Shown piece by piece: positions 57,101 to 64,000 of a stretch of 64,000 nucleotides of DNA. This DNA comes from an uncultured Anaerolineae bacterium (GTDB lineage: Bacteria; Chloroflexota; Anaerolineae; Anaerolineales; Villigracilaceae), in assembly GCA_903875215.1 (NCBI GenBank), contig CAIQVH010000036.1, forward strand, positions 1-64,000, written 5' to 3'. The position numbers were made by a program, and so were the translations under genes. The notes under the pieces were generated by a model. That model searched no databases. It was not told the origin of the DNA and saw only the letters and a list, made by a program, of their open reading frames with translations. Position 1 is the first letter of the stretch. Every line of letters starts with the position of its first letter.

Positions 57101-58304
57101 AAGCTTTCGGCACCCGGGAAATTTGCCCCGCCAGAAAGAGTGGAAAAGCGCCCAGGCTGGGGCCGTTCTTCAAAATCAGATCAAGAACTGGCGCAAATTT
57201 TATGGCTTCAGTGCCTCGCCATATATTGATATCTGCAAAAATGATGATAAAAACCGGGCTGGGTAAAGCATCAGTTTCCGCCTTAGACAGCTGTTGATTG
57301 GCGCGCTGTTTCAGTATATTCTCAATATGCCCCATCACATTGGCTTGTGAGGCTTTGCTATTGGCGAAAAAACGAATCTCCCGGCCGTCACTCCAATTAT
57401 GGGGTAACCAACGCACCCAATCCCACTCCTGGGCTTCTTTTGAAGAGGACAAGATAACGATTTTTACTTCACTTGGAGCATGATGGGTGGCCAAATGAAC
57501 AATGGAAGCGCGAACAGCCTTTACAAGATTGACACTTTTTCCCACCCATCCAGCTGCTCCGACCCGGATCATTGGCAATACGACCGCAATATCATCAACC
57601 ATCTCAAAGCGAGGCGCCAAATCGCGAGCCTTCTCCTCCAAAGGATCAGGGGTGACTTGAAATTGAGAAAGCTCTGGCACCTTTACATGGAATGTTGAGT
57701 GAGTTTGCCCATTTCCCATGCAAATATCCAAAAAATCAGGATCACCATTTTCGCGGTCCCATAATTTCGTCGGAATACAATCTCTAGCAATTTGGGCGCA
57801 TTTGGACAAAACAGGATGGGCAGCCCTGCTGGCTTCTCGCTGTGCCTGCGCCAGCTCCAATAATTCGGCGGTTTTCTTTTCAAGATATATTTCGTACGTT
57901 GATTGCCTTAATTCAACCTGTTGTTTGTATTTCTTATTATCAAGGTAATATTTCGTAATGCCCCCAATAAATGAAATCAACGCCATGGGAAGGGACATAA
58001 GAGCAAAAATTGGAATCCCTGTACTGGTAGAACTGGCAGTGGCACTGGCGCTATAAATGGCAAAAACCACCATTAACATCATCCCAACGACCGGTAATAG
58101 TGTCGATAGCAGCGATAAACCTGATGGGGTGGGAGGCGCAGGTGGCATCATAAGATTGACTTCATCCTCCGGATACGGTACATACTCACGCGGAGCGCGT
58201 GGAAATTCAGGAGGATAGTGCGAAGAAGCATCTGTCTCCAGGGCAGTCTGTCCGCTGGAAAAATTGAGGGGGCGTACCCCGGTAATGATGAGTGGACGAG
58301 TCAT
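54171..58304 (-). CDS. type VII secretion motor, EccC/EssC-like FtsK/SpoIIIE ATPase
   Basis: A 1377-aa membrane ATPase that would recognise WXG100 substrates and drive export. Two helices near 50-100 (LLSTLLPVVGMMLMVVFAIY, IFALMSLPMALISFIGG) are followed by three FtsK-type ATPase domains: Walker A GTTGSGKT (about 523), GSPGSGKT (about 868) and GLPQSGKT (about 1155). Walker B of the first is VIVCDEFAEL, complete; the second (VILDGYSHF) and third (FAIDGIGAY) lack the catalytic Glu. That is EccCa-EccCb architecture on one chain, without the N-terminal FHA domains of Firmicutes EssC. I start at 58304 with GGGAGGG 6 bases upstream. Confidence 0.9.
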   Translation of the reverse strand: MTRPLIITGVRPLNFSSGQTALETDASSHYPPEFPRAPREYVPYPEDEVNLMMPPAPPTPSGLSLLSTLLPVVGMMLMVVFAIYSASATASSTSTGIPIFALMSLPMALISFIGGITKYYLDNKKYKQQVELRQSTYEIYLEKKTAELLELAQAQREASRAAHPVLSKCAQIARDCIPTKLWDRENGDPDFLDICMGNGQTHSTFHVKVPELSQFQVTPDPLEEKARDLAPRFEMVDDIAVVLPMIRVGAAGWVGKSVNLVKAVRASIVHLATHHAPSEVKIVILSSSKEAQEWDWVRWLPHNWSDGREIRFFANSKASQANVMGHIENILKQRANQQLSKAETDALPSPVFIIIFADINIWRGTEAIKFAPVLDLILKNGPSLGAFPLFLAGQISRVPKACRAIVDLHSTPAVLKFLGTAPVKLNFSPDTIGLGEAWDFAQSLAPIRLAEAGGGAANLPGTVTLLELIGANELSEINVLEIWKQSKPFDTLAVPVGTGGGGKRLVLDLHEKAHGPHGLVAGTTGSGKTALLSTYLALAALHYHPHELGFIGIDFKGGDLIRDLKELPHMIGTLTNLDGSGTDRAIKILRGEIKKRQKQFNQAGIGNIYDYQRMVRAQDPDAPIPMPHLVIVCDEFAELKKEQPDFIRELVSISRVGRSLGIHLILATQKPAGVVSDEIWANSHFHLCLKVASLEDSREMLKRPEAAEITQKGRAYFQVGMNEVFELFQAAWGDAPYTPEDTFSQQPRISRIKADGMRESIWPPKNTSAGTGKTQLQELASLILDVCQKNGIKRLDGIWPPALSEQADRTLQQILPDTAWNGSSWKSPSVHARPILGILDNPDLQCQELMPIDLENNGHFALFGSPGSGKTTALQTLVTSLCRDHTPEQVHIYLLDYAGRTFSIFEHMPHVGAVITNGENERLRRFFSLLNEEIERRKKLVEQDQNMIAYRANHPDSPEPEIIVILDGYSHFAESFKLQTYTTEIDNIMRIASQGGNLGIHLIVSTDQVKSFPSKLLGNIKDVASTELNDTADYISIVGRTGGMYPPKDSPGRGLFKGQPVKEFQAALPASSPIEIKNLAEEMGRAWQGDKPRLVPILPEILGLSDFLKPGRQKTLTPTELSLPIGLDLSKPDLPAFNITLSSGPHFWISGLPQSGKTSLLQTWMLGLAECYSPDAFRFYLVDLGWGNFEALKSLPHCLGCITDVADFKTIDLKAQVQDFLNLDLSGPKPVVLEHSTQPTVVFAIDGIGAYQKGISSGPGSLAEKNRDFLLSLLRVKNARFHMIATGIPTEFGGGMTMNPVGETLRGFQRGIWLGDGSNGEASNFNFQFMQGENLKGLPKGMAFSIFRGKYIPLKLATCHYGYPATDEWVQSLREQG

Positions 58305-58326
58305 AGGAACCCTCCCAGGGATTGGT

Positions 58327-58776
58327 TTATTCATCCTGCATAAATGAAGTCGATTTTTGGCCCGAATTTGACACGGGTGGCAAACGTATCACCATTGTTG
58401 GCTCAGATCTTTCCTCGTCTGTATCGGAAACGCTTTTTTGTTTATCCCAGGATAAATTTTCCCCACCGTATGCATGATCCTGAGAAGATGAAACCCGAAT
58501 AATTCGGTAACCGAAAGCCGTTTTTTGAGGAACTTTTAACTTTGGGGGACGATTAGACATGATCAACAAGAGTTGTGAGCCATCCCAGGCATTTACTTCG
58601 GCCAATGTCTGGCTACTATCTAAAATCTTCCCATTAATTTGGATGTCATAAACACCATCCCACCCAAATGCGGCCGCAATTGCGTCTGCCAGATCATCTG
58701 CCGGCACATCTGGCATCACCTCAATGTCCTGAACACTTTCGCGAGGACGCCCTACCATGATGATTACAGGATCCAT
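58327..58776 (-). CDS. ubiquitin-like protein of the EsaB/YukD type
   Basis: 149 aa. Residues 1 to about 75 read as a beta-grasp fold: VIIMVGRPRESVQDIEVMPD, ADDLADAIAAAFGW, YDIQINGKILDSSQTLAEVN and WDGSQLLLIMS. Type VII systems carry such a domain as free EsaB/YukD or as the EccD N-terminus. A polar tail of 70 residues is not recognised. GGAG precedes the ATG by 6 bases. It lies directly before the EccC-like gene, whose frame it overlaps slightly. Confidence 0.72.
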   Translation of the reverse strand: MDPVIIMVGRPRESVQDIEVMPDVPADDLADAIAAAFGWDGVYDIQINGKILDSSQTLAEVNAWDGSQLLLIMSNRPPKLKVPQKTAFGYRIIRVSSSQDHAYGGENLSWDKQKSVSDTDEERSEPTMVIRLPPVSNSGQKSTSFMQDE

Positions 58777-58799
58777 TGCCTTCTCCTCTCAGCCTTATG

Positions 58800-61700
58800 C
58801 TATTCGCTTGCCAGTAGACGAATATAGTCAATTTCAAATGTTGATGGTTTTTCTGCAGGATCAAGACGAATCTGCGTTATCGTACCTGCCCAACCTTTTA
58901 CTGCAGACATATTCAAAACATATGTATGGAATGAGTCATCTCCAATAATTGAAAAATGCAAGGATTTATTTTCAGAATATGTACTTTCTGACGAAGTGAT
59001 AAAAAAGAGTTGCGCATTATTTCCAGATGCAACCTTGAGACGAATTTTAATAATCGGATACTTCTTGGCATCTAATATAAACTTGGGGGATCCCAGGTAG
59101 GGATCAATGCCCGTTGATTTCGCCTGAAGCATGCCTTGGTTGATTTGGATATTGGCAATCTGACTCCAAGGTTCCCAACCTTCAGCGCCCCCAGCAGTTT
59201 CAAATTCCCAAGCCAATCCATCTGCATCCCGGGCACAACGAAAACCAACCGAGTTTTTAGCACTGGTCGCAAATTCTGCTCCCCGTAACGTAGAACCAAT
59301 ATGGATGGCAACACTATTCCAGGATCCACCGCGCACAACGTGATAGGTACCCGATTTTGGTCCCATGGGATCATTTTGGGGAGAAATATGGTAATAGTTT
59401 GCATCATAGAAATCATCTACCCATTCCCACACGTTCCCGGCCAGGTCGTACACCCCAAAAGGACTTTGCCCCAGATCATAGGTCCCCACCTCAGTGGTGT
59501 CGCCAAGCTGGCCAGCATAGTTCGCGAATTTTAAATCCGCATTTCTCCCCCATGGATAGACAATTCCACTTGCGGGACTGCTGGAAGGCCCTCGCGCCGC
59601 ATATTCCCACTCTGCCTCAGTAGGCAATCGGGCATCGCTCCAGGCACAAAAAGCATCGGCATCAACCCAGCTGACATTTATCACCGGGTAATTATCATAC
59701 AGCGAGTTCCCATAATAACTCAACCGTGTAGCAGAATCGAGCCTCGTTGGCAGGCGGCAGCCACCTGCCGTCTGACAGGCCATATAAGCCGCATTAGTCA
59801 CTTCGTACTTGTCAATATAAAAAGACAACAATACCACTTTATGCACAGGTTTTTCATCACTGGATCCATCGGAGTTACCCATCCAGAAACCACCGCCCAA
59901 AATCCTAACCATTTCATCTTCCAGTTTTGATTTCGCGAGAGGATTTTCCGAATTTTGGGTTGGTGTAGATCCGGGCATCCCTGTGGCCATTGCCACTGAC
60001 TCAGGGAGGTTATTCGAGTGCGCACAACGAAACCCAACCATACCACTCGCAGTAGATTCAATCATTCCAATTCGATTTGCAGACCGCACATCATTGGCCG
60101 GGTCATTCCAAGAACCACCCCGCACCACCCGCCCCAATCCAGTTTGAGTTTCTAATGGATTGGTCACGGGAGAGTCTTCATACAACGTATATGCATCATC
60201 CACCCACTCGGCAATATTGCCAGTCATGTCATACACCCCAAATGAAGATTTCCCCTTTTCATAAGATCCAACGGCCAGCGTATCTCCCTTATCATTCTGA
60301 TAATTGGCATTACCAGAATCGATGGTATTACCCCATGAAAACCTTCGTCCATCTACTCCACGGGAGGCATATTCCCACTCCGCTTCAGTGGATAGCCGGG
60401 CGCCACGCCATTCACAATACGCGCGTGCCATTTGCCAATTAACATAGATCACAGGAAAATTGGTATAGATTGGGTCATCATAATAACTGTCTCGCGTGCG
60501 AGAATAGCTTTGCACAGGTGGCTGACAGGTTCCACTCGCGACACACAGTTTGTATTGAGCATTGGTGACTTCAAATTTATCCAAATAAAAGGATGAAAGC
60601 GTCACTTCATGAACCGGTTGCTCGTTTGAGTCTCCGATCAGGCTGCCCATTTTGAACGTACCGCCCGGAATTAATATCATGCCTGCGGTTGGATCTGGTG
60701 TCGCAGAAGGAGTGGAAATAGGAGTCGGCGTCGAGACATTGGTTGGCAAAGTTACTGTAACCGATAATTGTTGGGAAAGCCGGGTTGAGATGGGATTCAG
60801 AACCTGCGATAGGCTGGGAAAATTCCCATTTCTACCGAAGCCACCAATTAAAACACCAATTAAAAAGAAAAACCCCGCCAGGAGAAGACCAATTTTCCCA
60901 TTCTTCTGACGGATGAGCTCTATCCAATATGTTTTCCATCTTCTTCCTCCAGCATGTTGCGTAGCATTTGTAGCTGATGTTTCTTGTGGAATATTCTCAG
61001 TACAGGCAGCGCTAAACGCCAACATTCCAGGGAATCTGTTCTTAGGATCATCGGCCAGGGCACGCAGCAATATCTCGGTTAATTTGGGAGGAATACCTTC
61101 CAACATAGGTGCCGCATCGAGCGTTCCCAGCCATGCTTCTCCTGTCAAAGACTTGACCATCAAATATGCCAAATCATATTGGTCCGTCTTTTGTGTTGCT
61201 GACTTCCCTGCCAGGATTTCTGGAGCCGCAGGCTTCATAGCATTACTATAATTCTGCAAATCCTCATAGTGACAGACTTCGGTTACCCCAAAATCAGTAA
61301 GAACGAACTCCCCTGTATCCGACAAAATGATTTTATCAGGCAGGATATATCGATGCAGAATGCCTCTCTCATGGGCATAATCCAGTGCATGGGAAATATC
61401 GTGCACCATCTGAATAGCATCCCGCAAAGGCAGATACCCTCTTTTTTGTAAATAATTGTCCACGGTCTTGCCCGGGACGTACCGCATTGAAAGATACGAG
61501 ATTCCGTCTTCCTGACCATATTCCAATAGCTGGGCAATATTCGGGTGCTGTAATTGAGCCGCAAGACGCGCCCGCCGGATGGCACGCTCAAAGGTTGCGG
61601 AATCATTGAGTGATTCAGATTTAATACGCCGGAGAAGAACATCGCGATTCAAAAGGGTATCACGAGCATGGTACACTTCAGAAGCATGATCGGTGCTCAC

Positions 61701-62825
61701 AAGCTCGAGCAAGGTATATTTCGCCAACGAAGGTTTTTGCTCGGGCTCGGGAGCCGCACTTCCCGTAGCATGGAAAGGGGATTCAGCCTTTTTTTCTTCA
61801 GGTTGCCGTTTCTTATCCAATATCAGCAGCCCACCGCCCACAGCAACCATGATCCCAGCCCCTGCCAAGAATGGGATCATGACAGAGTAGAAGAGACTCT
61901 CCCAAATCCCTCTGATGAGTTGGGCAAGCACGCCAGAGGATAAGGAAGGGAGGATCTCTTGTAACAATAAATTGATGGGATAAGTAATACCCGTTATCCA
62001 AAGGCCAGCCCCCAATAATAAACCCAGACCACCGCTCAGCAACAATGCCTTACTCAGCCGACGCAACGTGCTCGCACCAGGCACTCCGGGGAGAAATATA
62101 ACCAAAGATAAAAAGAACAACGGAATAGTGGGGCTGAATTTCACCACCCAACGCAAACGAGCCAGTAACTGAAGCTGTCCGGCGACCTGCGCCGCGGAAC
62201 CTTCACTGGACATGATATCAATTTCGTCGGGGAATGCTGCCAGCCACCGAGCCATTTCAGATTGCAATAAAGTATGTAGTTTATTTGAGACAGTTTGGGT
62301 CGGACGACAAGCAAAGGCTGTGGCTGAATCGGAGATCCAGCCCTGATGGATGGTAGTCGCAATAGCTTGCAATTGAGCAGAATGGCATGCAGGTTTCGCC
62401 TGGATAATTTGCTCCAAGACCGGCAAACCATTGATTGCGATGATTTTCTTAAGTTGTTTGGATGAAAATTTTGTCTGAGAACCATCCACTAATACCTGGG
62501 CTGAATCGATCCACTCTTCCAGCATGATTTGTGTGTCTAAGGGGGGCAATAAGACGGAAAAAGCCTGCTTTTTTTGTTCGGCAGATAAACCTTGGACGAT
62601 ATCCGCTAAAACTTGTCCATCGGCTGGCCTTCCCGGTATGGAAAGGCCAGCTTGTTCTGCCAGGATGGCCGGCAACATTTCGTAAAAATGATTGTTGATG
62701 AGCATGTTCTTGATAGTCTGCGCCGAGAAAACCTGTTGTTCTATCAGAACCAGGAACAGGGCCAGGACAGTTGTCAACACAAAGCCAGCCATAAAAAGGG
62801 CTGGAAAAACTTTTTTCGTCATCAT
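58800..62825 (-). CDS. multi-span membrane pseudokinase with two extracytoplasmic FGE-sulfatase domains
   Basis: 1341 aa, first gene of the cluster. A helix (6-28), an outer domain (about 30-235) and three helices (about 238-330) lead to a kinase fold (about 362-620) that looks dead: the catalytic HRD reads HRY (Tyr493), the ATP lysine position in VLLRRIK is Arg near 397, though TDFG remains. A fifth helix (645-665) and a Ser/Thr/Pro linker lead to two formylglycine-generating-enzyme-like domains (about 715-932 and 969-1195; MILIPGGTFKMGS, LSTEAEWEYASRG, VVRGGSWND, VGFRCA) and a C-terminal beta-sandwich. Membrane-plus-pseudokinase recalls EssB/YukC. The start ATG at 62825 follows AGGT; a TTG at 62909 is unlikely. 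Confidence 0.83.
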   Translation of the reverse strand: MMTKKVFPALFMAGFVLTTVLALFLVLIEQQVFSAQTIKNMLINNHFYEMLPAILAEQAGLSIPGRPADGQVLADIVQGLSAEQKKQAFSVLLPPLDTQIMLEEWIDSAQVLVDGSQTKFSSKQLKKIIAINGLPVLEQIIQAKPACHSAQLQAIATTIHQGWISDSATAFACRPTQTVSNKLHTLLQSEMARWLAAFPDEIDIMSSEGSAAQVAGQLQLLARLRWVVKFSPTIPLFFLSLVIFLPGVPGASTLRRLSKALLLSGGLGLLLGAGLWITGITYPINLLLQEILPSLSSGVLAQLIRGIWESLFYSVMIPFLAGAGIMVAVGGGLLILDKKRQPEEKKAESPFHATGSAAPEPEQKPSLAKYTLLELVSTDHASEVYHARDTLLNRDVLLRRIKSESLNDSATFERAIRRARLAAQLQHPNIAQLLEYGQEDGISYLSMRYVPGKTVDNYLQKRGYLPLRDAIQMVHDISHALDYAHERGILHRYILPDKIILSDTGEFVLTDFGVTEVCHYEDLQNYSNAMKPAAPEILAGKSATQKTDQYDLAYLMVKSLTGEAWLGTLDAAPMLEGIPPKLTEILLRALADDPKNRFPGMLAFSAACTENIPQETSATNATQHAGGRRWKTYWIELIRQKNGKIGLLLAGFFFLIGVLIGGFGRNGNFPSLSQVLNPISTRLSQQLSVTVTLPTNVSTPTPISTPSATPDPTAGMILIPGGTFKMGSLIGDSNEQPVHEVTLSSFYLDKFEVTNAQYKLCVASGTCQPPVQSYSRTRDSYYDDPIYTNFPVIYVNWQMARAYCEWRGARLSTEAEWEYASRGVDGRRFSWGNTIDSGNANYQNDKGDTLAVGSYEKGKSSFGVYDMTGNIAEWVDDAYTLYEDSPVTNPLETQTGLGRVVRGGSWNDPANDVRSANRIGMIESTASGMVGFRCAHSNNLPESVAMATGMPGSTPTQNSENPLAKSKLEDEMVRILGGGFWMGNSDGSSDEKPVHKVVLLSFYIDKYEVTNAAYMACQTAGGCRLPTRLDSATRLSYYGNSLYDNYPVINVSWVDADAFCAWSDARLPTEAEWEYAARGPSSSPASGIVYPWGRNADLKFANYAGQLGDTTEVGTYDLGQSPFGVYDLAGNVWEWVDDFYDANYYHISPQNDPMGPKSGTYHVVRGGSWNSVAIHIGSTLRGAEFATSAKNSVGFRCARDADGLAWEFETAGGAEGWEPWSQIANIQINQGMLQAKSTGIDPYLGSPKFILDAKKYPIIKIRLKVASGNNAQLFFITSSESTYSENKSLHFSIIGDDSFHTYVLNMSAVKGWAGTITQIRLDPAEKPSTFEIDYIRLLASE

Positions 62826-63503
62826 GTGTTTTTTTACCTGCTTCCTGGTAGAAAACTCTGCAGACCAAATTTCGCAAGCGAATTCATTTTGCACACTTAC
62901 GTTTCTCAAATGGAATAACGCAAGCCACCCGTATGTCTACCCAACCATCCACCATTGGGGTCTACCAGATCTGGCCTCGCAGCTGGAACCGGGCTTTGTT
63001 ATCCAGGATTCTGCTGACCGATCGGCGCCGAGTTTTTCAGAAATAAATCCCCCGGCAAGGCGGATTGCCATTCACCGGGAATGATGGACTGGAAAATAAT
63101 GTTCTCAATTGGGATACACTAAAATTCAGGGGTAAATCTGCACAGCAACATACCAATAAAATTCCCGCGCTGTGGGCAGAATGTGGGGGCAAATCTGCCA
63201 GAGTTGGTTAGAAATATTATAGGCAATAATGCGTTTGCAAGCAACCCTTTTTGAAATCAAATTCAAGGTCATCTTAAAATCATCAAACAAGAAAAGGCAT
63301 GTCGGCGCGTGTGGGGGGGGACACGGTGCGCCCGGCCATGTCCGGTTTCAACGGGATGAATTCAACTCAAAGGAAAGCCAACAAAGCTATAATCAACTGC
63401 ACGCCATGGTGGCTGGCGTGCCTAACCGGCGTTGGCTGATCTGCAGGCCGCGGGCCTCTTCCACCAAAAACGGACGCGACTCCCAACCATCAAGGAGATG
63501 AAT
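62826..63503. other. intergenic region between divergent genes
   Basis: About 680 bp separating the type VII-like cluster (-) from the sugar kinase (+). It holds an ATTTCGC-AA-GCGAATT stem (62869-62884), a 37-codon frame at 62932-63045 without a good ribosome site, two related taaatctgc/caaatctgc tracts near 63133 and 63188, a TATAAT at 63388-63393 with poor -35, and a perfect GCACGCCA/TGGCGTGC hairpin (63399-63421). I see no RNA gene or firm promoter; both transcription starts must lie here. Confidence 0.5.
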
Positions 63504-64000
63504 ATGAACCAAAGCGACATCCAGAAAGCGATCGAAACCGGAAAAACCGTGCTTGGCATTGAGTTGGGCTCAACGCGCATCAAGGCCGTGCTGATCGGCG
63601 TGGATCATACCCCCATCGCATCGGGCAGCCATGAGTGGGAAAATCGCTACGAACAGGGCGTTTGGACGTATAGCCTGGAATCTGCCTGGGCGGGTTTGCA
63701 GGATTGCTACCGCAGCCTGGCCGCGGATGTGCAGGCCAGATACCACCTGCCGCTCCAAAAAGTCGGCGCGCTGGGCTTCAGCGGGATGATGCACGGCTAT
63801 CTGGTTTTTGATCAGGCTGGAACCCTGCTCGCACCCTTCCGCACCTGGCGCAATACCATCACCGCGCAGGCCGCCGAAAAACTGACGGATTTGTTCCAGT
63901 TCAACATTCCCCAGCGCTGGAGCATTGCCCACCTTTATCAATCCATCCTGGATCAGGAATCTCATATCGGGCAGGTTGCCCACCTGACGACGCTGGCCGG
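63504..64000 (+). CDS. FGGY-family carbohydrate kinase, cut by the window end
   Basis: The first 165 codons of an ATP-dependent sugar kinase such as a xylulo- or ribulokinase. The phosphate-1 loop of the actin-like ATPase fold is [15 protein letters not shown] near residues 17-31; [17 protein letters not shown] and FRTWRNT are typical FGGY motifs in the sugar-binding half. AGGAG lies 6 bases before the ATG at 63504. The remainder, including the catalytic Asp region and the FGGY signature, is outside the window, so the substrate is open. Confidence 0.87.
   Translation, partial: MNQSDIQKAIETGKTVLGIELGSTRIKAVLIGVDHTPIASGSHEWENRYEQGVWTYSLESAWAGLQDCYRSLAADVQARYHLPLQKVGALGFSGMMHGYLVFDQAGTLLAPFRTWRNTITAQAAEKLTDLFQFNIPQRWSIAHLYQSILDQESHIGQVAHLTTLA

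Noticed and set aside
62932-63045. 37-codon frame starting ATGTCTACCCAACC
   Set aside because: No convincing ribosome site and no family; could be a real small gene but the evidence is too thin.

Overview
The window reads as chromosome from a Chloroflexota bacterium of Anaerolineae type. This is inference: Flp-type pilin genes, a giant SecA, a GlyA-GcvT fusion, huge PAS/GAF histidine kinases, HrcA/CIRCE control and abundant short palindromic repeats fit that group, but there is no rRNA to prove it. No tRNA, rRNA, transposase or CRISPR array was seen. Housekeeping genes are GC-rich with strong ribosome binding sites. GC drops visibly in the gene at 40387-41898 and across 44-63 kb.

Layout, 1-19 kb: two tandem Flp pilins (the first cut by the window edge), ilvE facing an ArsR/DUF2087 regulator with a palindromic operator, a macro domain-TrmH-DUF711 operon joined by ATGA overlaps, two very large sensor kinases separated by a SnoaL-like gene, a 1335-residue SecA and adenosine deaminase.

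19-26 kb: acnA carries an in-frame palindromic insertion. About 470-500 bp of its 3' end and downstream region is repeated 2.5 kb away as a truncated copy. Between the two copies lie two sugar-ABC permease genes with no binding protein. A DUF362 Fe-S protein follows.

26-37 kb: acyltransferase, class V aminotransferase, YwbE and a polytopic membrane protein on the + strand; then the conserved dnaX-ybaB-recR cluster and the hrcA-grpE-dnaJ-prmA heat-shock operon on the - strand, the latter behind a clear promoter plus CIRCE.

37-42.7 kb: a 1046-residue GlyA-GcvT fusion, an AT-rich orphan membrane protein, and a non-coding array of four roughly 150-200-bp tandem repeats whose hairpins show compensatory base changes.

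42.8-62.8 kb is the most interesting part: about 20 kb of - strand genes that look like an atypical type VII (WXG100/EssC) secretion system. In transcription order they are: a five-helix membrane pseudokinase carrying two extracytoplasmic FGE-sulfatase folds; a ubiquitin-like protein; a three-ATPase EccC/EssC motor; two small WXG100 proteins; three WXG100-headed proteins with different C-termini, one a C39-like cysteine peptidase; a DcrB-like protein; an unknown protein with weak EspG resemblance; an FHA protein; a VWA-TM-FHA membrane protein; a Hanks kinase; and a PP2C phosphatase with a FecR-like outer domain and a Pro-rich minisatellite tail. The parts match Firmicutes T7SSb logic (EsaB, EssC with FHA, pseudokinase EssB, EsxA) but are split and fused differently, with a phosphorylation circuit attached. 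No EccB/D/E, EsaA or mycosin homologue is visible, so the pore would have to lie elsewhere or be replaced.

63.5 kb to the end: the start of an FGGY carbohydrate kinase.
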